DNA of 64,000 bases, from positions 186,001-250,000 of the forward strand of contig CAWUCO010000251.1 in assembly GCA_963920705.1 (NCBI GenBank), given 5' to 3'. The position numbers and the translations under genes are program-made. Shown in pieces: positions 38,422 through 46,130 of the stretch (the first letter of the stretch is position 1; every line of letters starts with the position of its first letter). The notes beneath the pieces are model-generated. The model was not told the DNA's origin. It searched no databases and saw nothing but the letters and a program-made list of their open reading frames with translations. The DNA is from Odiellus spinosus (taxonomy: Eukaryota; Arthropoda; Arachnida; Opiliones; Phalangiidae).

Positions 38422-41400
38422 TCACTTCCCCTTTTGATAATATGTTAATAGGTCCGGCGGTTTACATTGACGAGTACTTCTTCTTAGACTATCTTTCTTG
38501 TCCATGTCGGCTCCGGTTTCCATTCTGGTCGTCAGGCGCGTGGACGACGTGTTCGTTGGATTAGATGATGGTTGTATGTTGATGGCGTCTTCCCTTTGTT
38601 GTGGTGACGCTGTCAGTGTCGGGACTGATGCAGGTGTTTGTACTTGTGGTTGGCCAGCTGCTGTGATTATCGGAATCTGTAATCCTGTAATGTCTCGAGA
38701 TGGAATTAGAGTGGCTCCCTGTCCAAAATTTATTATAGGTTGACTTTGTAGTGGGATCGATGTCGATTCTGGTGAAGTACTAGGTGCTGATGACACAGTA
38801 GCCTTTTTGGGATCCGGAACGCCGTTTTCTTGTGCTATATCTTTCCTTTGAATTTGGTTTTTATGTCTCCGTATTGTTCCCTGGGCGGTTTCAATTAGGA
38901 ACATCGTGTTGCCCAATTCCTTGATTATGATGCCTTCAATCCATTTGGGGCCTCGACCGTAATTTCGTGCCATAACTAAGCGCTTTTCTTTCATGTTTGG
39001 ATTTCTCTTGTGATCATTTTTCTGATCAGGATGAAATAAGTCCATTCTTGTTCTAAGTGTCCTATTTAGCATTTTCTCCGCCGGTGATGGCCCTCCGTTT
39101 ACGGGAGTCCTACGATAGTTAAGTAGAAATCGTGCTATTCTTAATTGGAGAGAACCTTCTTGATGTTTCGTTAATCCGTTCCCGACTAGCTCTATTTCCG
39201 TCGAGGTTCCTCCAGTTATCTTGCTTAGCGTGGTTTTGACAGTTCTGACGCATCTCTCCGCTTGCCCATTTGATTCCGGGTGATATGGAGCGGTTGTAAT
39301 GTGTTCTATTCCGTTCATAATTGCGAATTTTCTGAACTCTTCACTGGTGAAGCATGTACCATTGTCGCTAACTAGCTTGTTCATAATGCCGAATCTTGAC
39401 ATATGTTGGCGAAGACAATTTATGACAGTGGCCGATGTGGTGTTCTTCGTAATATCTACCTCCATCCATTTAGAGAAAGAGTCGACTGTTATTAATAAGT
39501 ATTGTCCTTCTATTGGGCCGGCAAAGTCGATATGGACCCTACGCCAAGGGAAATTCTCAGGCGGCCATGGCGAATACGTCTTCGGTGGCATTGGTGCTAA
39601 CACTCGGCATGTCTTGCAGTTATGAGACCAGTTGTCCAAGTCTTCATCAATACCCGGCCACCAAACTTTAGAACGTGCTAATTCCTTCATGGATCGAACG
39701 CCTTGGTGAGTGCTATGTAGTTCTGCCATTATCTTGGGTCTCATTTTCGATGGTACTATAACTTTGTTTCCAATCAATAGGATATCTTTCGCGATTGAAA
39801 TTTCATAACGTCTTCGGTAGTATTTAGTGATTTCAGTTGGAATGCTTGACGATTTCGTGGGCCAGCCTTGTCTAGTGAAGTTCATTACTTTCGACAGGGT
39901 GACGTCTTGTTCAGTAGCTCGGCTCATTTCTTTAGTGTCTATTAGCGCGTCGTCTCCAGAACGTAGTAACAGTACTAGTTCCGTTGGCAACGGTGGTTCC
40001 CATTCTTGCTGTTTAATCGGTAGGCGACTGAGAGCGTCCGCATTGTTATGAGCTGATCCTTTCTTGTGAACGATTTTATAGTCATATGCTGACAGCATTA
40101 ATGCCCATCGTTGTATCCTTGCTGCCGCCATTGGTGGTATTTGTTTATCTTCAGAAAATATTACCACCAACGGTTTGTGATCAGTAATTAAGGTGAACTT
40201 CTTCCCGAGCAGATAGTCGCGAAAGCGACCAACGCCAAATATTATCGCAAGAGCCTCCCTTTCGATTTGTGGATATTGACGTTCGGCCTTTGCTAGTGAT
40301 CGTGAGGCAAAGGCTATTGGACGTTCCTCATTGTCAATTATGTGGGAAATCACCGCACCGAGGCCAACTGGTGATGCGTCACATGCCAATATAATTTCTC
40401 TATCCGGATCGAAGTGAACTAGCATGTCCGACGATTGTATTGCATCTTTTGCTATGTTGAATGTGTCTTGATGTCTGGTGGTCCATTCGAATTTCGATGA
40501 TTTATTTAGGAGATCGTATAATGGTGCCAATAATGTAGACGATTGAGGTATAAATCTTGAATAATAATTTATCAATCCCAGGAACGACCGGAGTTCTTCT
40601 ACTGATTTCGGCGCTGGTGCCTGTCGAATGGCGTCTAGTTTACCTTCTTGAGGATGGAGACCATTGGCGTCTAGTCGATACCCCAAAAAGTCCACGGATG
40701 ATCGAAGAAATTGGCACTTTTCTCGATTGAGTTTGAGACCGGCGTCTTCCAGGGTTGTTAGTATTTTATCTAGTTTTTGGTTGTGATCTTCGACATTTTT
40801 CCCTCCGACTATGTTGTCGTCTTGGAACGGCAGGCATGATGGGTGATCCTGGAGTAACGTTTCCATGTGCCGTTGAAAAATTGCCGATGCCGACGAGATT
40901 CCAAATGGTAATCGATTATATTGGAACAGCCCCTTCGTTGTGTTGATTACAACATGTTTTCTCGAATCCTCTGCCAGTTCCAACTGATTGTATGCATTAC
41001 GCAAGTCCAGTCTTGAAAACACGGTACAGCCTGCCAATTTTGCGAATATGTCCTCCACTTTGGGTAGTGGGTATTTCTCCGTGTCGATTATCTTGTTGGT
41101 CGTGACTTTAAAATCCCCGCATATACGAATCTCCTTGTTCTGCTTGAGAATCGGTACGATCGGGGTTGCTGATTCGGCGTACGGTATGGAACTGATGATA
41201 CCGTTGTCCCGCAATCTCAGGATTTCTTTTTCTACCTTCTCCTTTAGGTGATATGGTAAGGATCGGGCCTTGAAGAAGCGTGGGTGTGCATCGCTTTTGA
41301 TATATAGTTTGACTTTAACTCCTCTTAAGCATCCTATGCCAGGTGAAAACAGGTTGTTATGTTTTAGTAGGATTTGTTCAATTCCTGATAGTGGGTGCTC

Positions 41401-42771
41401 AATGTGGTAAATACGATTGTCCGGTCTTGGTAAGATGTTAAACTCCGAAAAGATCCATTGCCTGCCCATGAGAGTTGGTCCATGACCTTTGTATATTAAG
41501 ATTGGCATCGATAAGGTTCTTTTGTTCCATGTTGCACGAACGACTACTTGGCCTTTAAGTTTGACTGAATGTCCCGTGAATGAGGTCAAAGTGGATGGTG
41601 GTGGTTCTAGCTTTTGCATTAGTGGAATTTTATTTTGAACGTCTTCAGATATGAGAGTGTAGGCTGATCCTGTGTCCAACTCAAACTCCACAGGCCTGTT
41701 GTTGATATCGCATGTGATGATGATGGGGCGCAACGGATTATTCTTGTTGTTGTTTAATATGGTGTTAATTAGTCCAATATAAAAGATGTCATACTCCGCT
41801 TGTGGTACATGTTCTGCGTCATCCATACTACTCTGTACTGGGTGTTGAATGATGTGGTGAGCTTGGTGGTTTGGTGGTCGTGATCGATAAGATTGTTCTC
41901 CTTTTATTTGCTGTCGCGGGTATCTTCGGCAAGCTGTAGCGATATGACCCTTTGTATGGCATGAGTAACATTCTGCTGTCATGAACGGGCACTCCCATTC
42001 TTTGTGTCTCGTACTGGTGCAACGTATACATGGCTTGTTCCCTGCTTGGTGCTGTTGCTGGTATGTGGATTTCGATGACTGTGAATCCTTTGGCATGTAA
42101 TCTTGGTTTCTGACTAGACGAGGCGTACTACTTCTGGTTCGTGACGTGCTGTTTCGGTGTTTGTCAAGGGATAATTTGTTGACTGCTGTGTCAAGATCGT
42201 TGCGGCTGCTACTATTAATGGCTTTTGATTCTCGCTCAATGGTTTCTATTGACATGGCCTTGTTGACTGCTTTTTCAAAGGTGACTTGGGGTATGTTTAA
42301 CAATTCACGTTGAACAGGATCGTTGTTGATGCCTGCGATAAATTTGTCCCGTAGCATGGTGTCCAAGGTCGCGCCAAAATTGCAAAATTCAGTCATCTTC
42401 CTAATGGTTGCCACGAATGATGATATTGATTCCCCAACTGCACGATCACGTCGGTAAAATTTAACTCTTTCCACAATCTCCAATGGTGCTGGATTGTAGT
42501 GTTTGGCCAAAATTGCTTTTAGTTCTTCGTATGACTTGTCTGTTAGTTTGGACGGTGCAATAAGATTTCGAAGCAAGATGTAGGTGTACGTGCCCACGAC
42601 AGTTAGCAACGTTGCTCGTTTCAGTTCTCGTACTTCGGTGTTATCGACGCCTTCGGCCGTTGATTCTTTGATTTTGTTTGCCAGAAAATATTGATCCATA
42701 CGTTCAGCATAAATGGTCCATTGGTCCTGAAGCGGCATGAAGGGTGGGAACTGAGTTGTGCCAGACGCCAT
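38422..42771 (-). CDS. Gag-Pol polyprotein of the retrotransposon (1449 aa)
   Basis: A single frame encodes all replication proteins: Gag-like capsid (about 15-180), two CCHC knuckles (C248 C251 H256 C261; C268 C271 H276 C281), aspartic protease (D366-T-G), reverse transcriptase (about 500-700, FQDD at 649-652), RNase H (about 790-915), integrase (HHCC at H1019 H1022 C1052 C1055; D1082, D1136, E1172 with 35 residues between the last two), a GPY/F-like module near 1268-1300, and a Ser/Thr/Pro/Gln-rich tail. The proteins would package element RNA, copy it to DNA and insert it in the nucleus. The start at 42771 has a good context (CAACATGG), is the first in-frame ATG after an in-frame TAA at 42826..42828, and leaves a 137-base leader after the LTR. 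There is no gag/pol frameshift or stop, so both parts are made as one polyprotein. All key catalytic residues I checked are present. No env follows. Confidence 0.97.
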   Translation of the reverse strand: MASGTTQFPPFMPLQDQWTIYAERMDQYFLANKIKESTAEGVDNTEVRELKRATLLTVVGTYTYILLRNLIAPSKLTDKSYEELKAILAKHYNPAPLEIVERVKFYRRDRAVGESISSFVATIRKMTEFCNFGATLDTMLRDKFIAGINNDPVQRELLNIPQVTFEKAVNKAMSIETIERESKAINSSSRNDLDTAVNKLSLDKHRNSTSRTRSSTPRLVRNQDYMPKDSQSSKSTYQQQHQAGNKPCIRCTSTRHKEWECPFMTAECYSCHTKGHIATACRRYPRQQIKGEQSYRSRPPNHQAHHIIQHPVQSSMDDAEHVPQAEYDIFYIGLINTILNNNKNNPLRPIIITCDINNRPVEFELDTGSAYTLISEDVQNKIPLMQKLEPPPSTLTSFTGHSVKLKGQVVVRATWNKRTLSMPILIYKGHGPTLMGRQWIFSEFNILPRPDNRIYHIEHPLSGIEQILLKHNNLFSPGIGCLRGVKVKLYIKSDAHPRFFKARSLPYHLKEKVEKEILRLRDNGIISSIPYAESATPIVPILKQNKEIRICGDFKVTTNKIIDTEKYPLPKVEDIFAKLAGCTVFSRLDLRNAYNQLELAEDSRKHVVINTTKGLFQYNRLPFGISSASAIFQRHMETLLQDHPSCLPFQDDNIVGGKNVEDHNQKLDKILTTLEDAGLKLNREKCQFLRSSVDFLGYRLDANGLHPQEGKLDAIRQAPAPKSVEELRSFLGLINYYSRFIPQSSTLLAPLYDLLNKSSKFEWTTRHQDTFNIAKDAIQSSDMLVHFDPDREIILACDASPVGLGAVISHIIDNEERPIAFASRSLAKAERQYPQIEREALAIIFGVGRFRDYLLGKKFTLITDHKPLVVIFSEDKQIPPMAAARIQRWALMLSAYDYKIVHKKGSAHNNADALSRLPIKQQEWEPPLPTELVLLLRSGDDALIDTKEMSRATEQDVTLSKVMNFTRQGWPTKSSSIPTEITKYYRRRYEISIAKDILLIGNKVIVPSKMRPKIMAELHSTHQGVRSMKELARSKVWWPGIDEDLDNWSHNCKTCRVLAPMPPKTYSPWPPENFPWRRVHIDFAGPIEGQYLLITVDSFSKWMEVDITKNTTSATVINCLRQHMSRFGIMNKLVSDNGTCFTSEEFRKFAIMNGIEHITTAPYHPESNGQAERCVRTVKTTLSKITGGTSTEIELVGNGLTKHQEGSLQLRIARFLLNYRRTPVNGGPSPAEKMLNRTLRTRMDLFHPDQKNDHKRNPNMKEKRLVMARNYGRGPKWIEGIIIKELGNTMFLIETAQGTIRRHKNQIQRKDIAQENGVPDPKKATVSSAPSTSPESTSIPLQSQPIINFGQGATLIPSRDITGLQIPIITAAGQPQVQTPASVPTLTASPQQREDAINIQPSSNPTNTSSTRLTTRMETGADMDKKDSLRRSTRQCKPPDLLTYYQKGK
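38425..38435 (-). other. Polypurine tract AAAAGGGGAAG
   Basis: An 11-base all-purine run on the element strand, separated from the 3' LTR only by the TGA stop codon. It would prime plus-strand DNA synthesis. It lies inside the gag-pol frame and encodes most of the terminal Q-K-G-K. Confidence 0.85.
38482..38970 (-). other. Integrase C-terminus: GPY/F-like module and low-complexity tail
   Basis: Residues 1268-1300 include RNYGRGPKWIEGII, a GPY/F-like module with the Tyr/Phe position replaced by Lys, then RRHKNQIQ (1301-1308). From about 1315 to 1430 the chain is rich in Ser, Thr, Pro and Gln with no recognisable chromodomain. The last residues are encoded by the polypurine tract. The C-terminus often affects target choice in this family. 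What this tail binds is unknown. Confidence 0.75.
39052..39744 (-). other. Integrase: HHCC and DDE domains
   Basis: The zinc-binding HHCC is H1019, H1022, C1052, C1055. The catalytic triad is D1082 (HIDFAGP), D1136 (VSDNGT) and E1172 (NGQAER), with the canonical 35 residues between the second Asp and Glu. It would join element ends to target DNA. The observed 5-bp target duplication and TG...CA ends are what this enzyme family produces. Confidence 0.95.
40027..40404 (-). other. RNase H domain
   Basis: Metal-binding acidic residues are seen in ACDASPVGLGAV (D798), IEREALAI (E837/E839), TDHKPL (D864) and NNADALSR (D912). This is the standard Ty3/Gypsy RNase H order. It removes the RNA template during minus-strand synthesis and would make the polypurine primer. 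Confidence 0.92.
40672..41274 (-). other. Reverse transcriptase domain
   Basis: Conserved blocks in order: FSRLDLRNAYNQ (585-596) with the first metal-binding Asp D589, LPFGISSASAIFQ (621-633), the catalytic box FQDD (649-652, bases 40816..40827), and FLGYRLDANGLHP (695-707). The box has Phe in place of Tyr and Gln at the second place; both catalytic aspartates are present. A connection segment with LRSFLGLINYYSRFIP (727-742) leads to RNase H. Confidence 0.95.
41437..41739 (-). other. Retroviral-type aspartic protease domain
   Basis: The active-site triad D366-T367-G368 lies in LDTGSAYTLI, and the later PTLMGRQWI (432-440) is the usual second hydrophobic-Gly motif. The enzyme would work as a dimer and cut the polyprotein into mature proteins. 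The DTG codons read at 41668..41676 on the minus strand. Confidence 0.9.
41929..42030 (-). other. Two CCHC zinc knuckles (nucleocapsid)
   Basis: Two perfect C-x2-C-x4-H-x4-C motifs, residues 248-261 and 268-281, separated by six residues. They bind zinc and element RNA in Gag. Two knuckles, rather than one or none, is a trait of several animal Ty3/Gypsy lineages including Mag-like elements. Confidence 0.93.
42232..42729 (-). other. Gag capsid-like domain (residues ~15-180)
   Basis: This stretch has the pattern of the retrotransposon Gag family: an early Trp-Tyr-Arg helix (W18, Y21, R24), an aromatic and basic middle (YEEL near 81, HYNP near 91, FYRRDR near 105-110) and the segment from SFV near 118 to RDKFIAGI at 141-148. 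It should form the particle shell. It is followed by a polar linker rich in Ser, Thr, Gln and Arg (about 185-245). Confidence 0.8.
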
Positions 42772-42853
42772 GTTGTAGTTGCGGTGGTTCCGTGGAGGAG
42801 CTTCTGATGTTGCTACTCGAATAAATTAATTTCCCCGAAATCGTGGTCCTATG

Positions 42854-42907
42854 TTAGGCGAGTCGCGACATTGTTCGCGTGTGATCTCGTGAAGTCTCCG
42901 TCGCCAT
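42854..42907 (-). other. Short upstream ORF (17 codons) in the leader
   Basis: An ATG one base after the 5' LTR, overlapping the primer-binding site, opens a 17-codon frame ending at TAA (42854..42856), 82 bases before the gag-pol ATG. Its first codons are ATG-GCG-ACG. Whether the genomic RNA is translated from it is unknown. It may be a chance result of the ATGGCG around the primer-binding site. Confidence 0.35.
42889..42906 (-). other. Primer-binding-site candidate
   Basis: Two bases inside the 5' LTR, the element strand reads TGGCGACGGAGAC. TGG is required to pair with a tRNA CCA end. TGGCGACG fits the 3' end of tRNA-Ser(GCT)-type molecules, and the first seven bases fit some tRNA-Arg. 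The match beyond eight bases is poor from memory, so the tRNA is not settled. Confidence 0.7.
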
Positions 42908-42908
42908 T

Positions 42909-43163
42909 TGTTAAGGTTGAGAGTCCATTAATAAAGACACGTTGTATAGTTAAAATACGTTTATTTATACATGGTAAAACAGGTGCTAAGCCGGTCAGCG
43001 TATCGGCGGGGTCCGGTTTCTAACTCACCATCAGCGTTATACGTTATCCTTTTATATACAATATTGATATTACAACTAAGGGTCAAAGTCTACATAACAC
43101 GAATACATAATAGTTTAATATAGGAATGAATAAATACTAAATGGATATGTTTAGCCCCTAACA
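42909..43163 (-). repeat. 5' LTR of the retrotransposon (255 bp)
   Basis: In element orientation it begins TGTTAGGGGC and ends CCTTAACA, so its outer five bases are inverted (TGTTA/TAACA) and it has the TG...CA ends that retroviral-type integrases require. It holds a good TATA box and an AATAAA signal in the order expected for U3-R. I found no difference from the other LTR. It directly follows the satellite target AAGTC on its outer side. Confidence 0.96.
43048..43058 (-). promoter_or_regulatory. TATA box in the 5' LTR
   Basis: TATATAAAAGG on the element strand, 105 bases into the LTR, is close to the optimal RNA polymerase II TATA box. Transcription would start roughly 25-30 bases downstream and run through the leader into gag-pol. 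The identical box in the 3' LTR is at 38306..38316 and would point out into the left satellite. Confidence 0.75.
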
Positions 43164-43168
43164 AAGTC
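43164..43168. other. Target-site duplication AAGTC, right copy
   Basis: Second copy of the five-base target. The sequence then continues AAACTTTTTCC, so the satellite monomer is completed in phase. Because the flanks are repetitive, the match alone is weaker evidence than usual, but its position exactly at both LTR ends supports it. Confidence 0.93.
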
Positions 43169-43410
43169 AAACTTTTTCCTTTTCAAGTCAAACTTTTTCA
43201 TTTTTCAAGTCAAACTTTTTCATTTTTCAAGTCAAACTTTTCATTTTACAAGTCAAACTTTTTCATTTTACAAGTCAAACTTTTTCCTTTTTCAAGTCAA
43301 ACTTTTTCCTTTTTTAAGTCAAACTTTTTCCTTTTTCAAGTCAAACATTTTCCTTTTTCAAGTCAAACTTTTTCCTTTTTCAAGTCAAACTTTTTCCTTT
43401 TTCAAGTCAA

Positions 43411-46130
43411 ACTTTTTCCTTTTCCAAGTCAAACTTTTTCCTTTTTCAAGTCAAACTTTTTAATTTTTCAAGTCAAACTTTTTCCTTTTTCAAGTCAAAC
43501 TTTTTCCATTTTCAAATCAAACTTTTTCCTTTTTCAAGTCAAACTTTTTCATTTTTCAAGTCAAACTTTTTCATTTTTCAAGTCAAACTTTTTCATTTTT
43601 CAAGTCAAACTTTTTCATTTTTCAAGTCAAACTTTTTCCTTTTTCAAGTCAAACTTTTTCATTTTTCAAGTCAAACTTTTTCATTTTTCAAGTCAGACTT
43701 TTTCATTTTTCAAGTCAAACCTTTTCAGTTTTCAAGTCAAACTTTTTCATTTTTCAAGTCAAATTTTTTCATTTTTCAAGTCAAACTTTTTCCTTTTTCA
43801 AGTCAAACTTTTTCATTTTACAAGTCAAACTTTTTCCTTTTTCAAGTCAATTTTTTTCCTTTTTCAAGTCAAACTTTTTCCTTTTTCAAGTCAAACTTTT
43901 TCCTTTTTCAAGTCAAACTTTTTCCTTTTTCAAGTCAAACTTTTTCCTTTTTCAAGTCAAACTTTTTCATTTTTCAAGTCAAACTTTCATGTTTCAAGTC
44001 AAACTTTTTCATTTTTCAAGTCAAACTTTTTCATTTTTCAAGTCAAACTTTCATCTTTCAAGTCAAACTTTTTCCTTTTTCAAGTCAAACTTTTTCCTTT
44101 TTCAAGTCAAACTTTTTCCTTTTTCAAGTCAAACTTTTTCCTTTTTCAAGTCAAACTTTTTCCTTTTTCAAGTCAAACTTTTTCATTTTTCAAGTCAAAC
44201 TTTTTCATTTTACAACTCAAACTTTTTCATTTTACAAGTCAAACTTTTTCCTTTTTCAAGTCAAACTTTTTCCTTTTTCAAGTCAAACTTTTTCATTTTT
44301 CAAGTCAAACTTTTTCATTTTTCAAGTCAAACTTTTTCCTTTTTCAAGTCAAACTTTTTCATTTTTCAAGTCAAACTTTTTCATTTTTCAAGTCAAACTT
44401 TTTCGTTTTTCAAGTCAAACTTTTTCATTTTTCAAGCCAAACTTTTTCATTTTTCAAGTCAAACTTTTTCATTTTTCAAGTCAAACTTTTTCATTTTTCA
44501 AGTCAAACTTTTTCATTTTTCAAGTCAAACTTTTTCATTTTTCAAGTCAAACTTTTTCATTTTTCAAGTCAAACTTTTTCCTTTTTCAAGTCAAACTTTT
44601 TCCTTTTTCAAGTCAAACCTTTTCATTTTTCAAGTCAAACTTTTTCATTTTACAAGTCAAACTTTTTCATTTTTCAAGTCAAACTTTTTCCATTTTCAAG
44701 TCAAACTTTTTCCTTTTTCAAGTCAAACTTTTTCCTTTTTCAAGTCAAACTTTTTCCTTTTTTAAGTCAAACTTTTTCCTTTTCCAAGTCAAACTTTTTC
44801 CTTTTTCAAGTCAAACTTTTTAATTTTTCAAGTCAAACTTTTTCCTTTTTCAAGTCAAACTTTTTCCATTTTCAAATCAAACTTTTTCCTTTTTCAAGTC
44901 AAACTTTTTCATTTTTCAAGTCAAACTTTTTCATTTTTCAAGTCAAACTTTTTCATTTTTCAAGTCAAACTTTTTCATTTTTCAAGTCAAACTTTTTCCT
45001 TTTTCAAGTCAAACTTTTTCATTTTTCAAGTCAAACTTTTTCATTTTTCAAGTCAGACTTTTTCATTTTTCAAGTCAAACCTTTTCAGTTTTCAAGTCAA
45101 ACTTTTTCATTTTTCAAGTCAAACTTTTTCATTTTTCAAGTCAAACTTTTTCCTTTTTCAAGTCAAACTTTTTCATTTTACAAGTCAAACTTTTTCCTTT
45201 TTCAAGTCAATTTTTTTCCTTTTTCAAGTCAAACTTTTTCCTTTTTCAAGTCAAACTTTTTCCTTTTTCAAGTCAAACTTTTTCCTTTTTCAAGTCAAAC
45301 TTTTTCCTTTTTCAAGTCAAACTTTTTCATTTTTCAAGTCAAACTTTCATGTTTCAAGTCAAACTTTTTCATTTTTCAAGTCAAACTTTTTCATTTTTCA
45401 AGTCAAACTTTCATCTTTCAAGTCAAACTTTTTCCTTTTTCAAGTCAAACTTTTTCCTTTTTCAAGTCAAACTTTTTCCTTTTTCAAGTCAAACTTTTTC
45501 CTTTTTCAAGTCAAACTTTTTCCTTTTTCAAGTCAAACTTTTTCATTTTTCAAGTCAAACTTTTTCATTTTACAACTCAAACTTTTTCATTTTACAAGTC
45601 AAACTTTTTCCTTTTTCAAGTCAAACTTTTTCCTTTTTCAAGTCAAACTTTTTCATTTTTCAAGTCAAACTTTTTCATTTTTCAAGTCAAACTTTTTCCT
45701 TTTTCAAGTCAAACTTTTTCATTTTTCAAGTCAAACTTTTTCATTTTTCAAGTCAAACTTTTTCGTTTTTCAAGTCAAACTTTTTCATTTTTCAAGCCAA
45801 ACTTTTTCATTTTTCAAGTCAAACTTTTTCATTTTTCAAGTCAAACTTTTTCATTTTTCAAGTCAAACTTTTTCATTTTTCAAGTCAAACTTTTTCATTT
45901 TTCAAGTCAAACTTTTTCATTTTTCAAGTCAAACTTTTTCCTTTTTCAAGTCAAACTTTTTCCTTTTTCAAGTCAAACCTTTTCATTTTTCAAGTCAAAC
46001 TTTTTCATTTTACAAGTCAAACTTTTTCATTTTTCAAGTCAAACTTTTTCCATTTTCAAGTCAAACTTTTTCCTTTTTCAAGTCAAACTTTTTCCTTTTT
46101 CAAGTCAAACTTTTTCCTTTTTTAAGTCAA
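43411..46130 (+). repeat. Near-identical 1360-bp tandem duplication
   Basis: TTTTCCAAG near 43425 and 44785, CTTTTCAGTTTTC at 43728 and 45088, AAGTCAATTTTTTTCC near 43851 and 45211, and CATGTTTCAAG at 43989 and 45349 are each 1360 bp apart. The 777-bp stretch from 43989 reads the same in both copies. I noticed one base difference, AAATTTTTT near 43764 against AAACTTTTT near 45124. The length is 62 monomers minus 4 bp, explained by two 20-bp monomers (CTTTCATGTTT and CTTTCATCTTT). Confidence 0.85.

Larger units (their letters stand above)
42772..42908 (-). other. Leader between 5' LTR and gag-pol
   Basis: A 137-base untranslated stretch holding the primer-binding-site candidate and the small upstream ORF. 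In other retroelements this region carries the packaging signal; no motif for that can be recognised here. There is an in-frame stop (TAA at 42826..42828) before the gag-pol start. Confidence 0.6.
38167..43163 (-). mobile_element. Intact Ty3/Gypsy-type (Mag-like) LTR retrotransposon
   Basis: A 4,997-bp element inserted in the satellite. It has two 255-bp LTRs with no difference in my base-by-base reading, TGTTA...TAACA ends, the 5-bp target duplication AAGTC on both sides, a primer-binding-site candidate, a polypurine tract touching the 3' LTR, and one uninterrupted gag-pol frame. Domain order gag, protease, reverse transcriptase, RNase H, integrase is that of Ty3/Gypsy, not of Copia. Two CCHC knuckles, a GPY/F-like module with RRHxxQ and no chromodomain fit the Mag-type animal lineages; that placement is inference. 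There is no env. Its base composition is much less AT-rich than the surroundings. Identical LTRs, intact frame and perfect target duplication indicate a recent insertion that may still be able to move. Confidence 0.97.

Noticed and set aside
38498..41251. Plus-strand frames at 38498, 39299, 39827, 40755 and 40988
   Set aside because: They lie antisense to the intact gag-pol frame, are short and have no recognisable domains; they are shadows.
41828..42031. A 67-codon minus-strand frame overlapping the zinc-knuckle region
   Set aside because: It is in another frame of gag-pol, resembles nothing known, and there is no sign that gag and pol use a frameshift here.
38167..43163. An env gene making the element an endogenous errantivirus
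   Set aside because: The gag-pol stop directly abuts the 3' LTR, so there is no room for a further ORF, and no signal peptide or membrane protein is encoded.
44390..45775. Human CENP-B-box-like sequence
   Set aside because: The monomer has essentially no CpG; the few CG dinucleotides (TTTTCGTTTTTC, GTCGAAC) are isolated substitutions and do not fit the CENP-B box.
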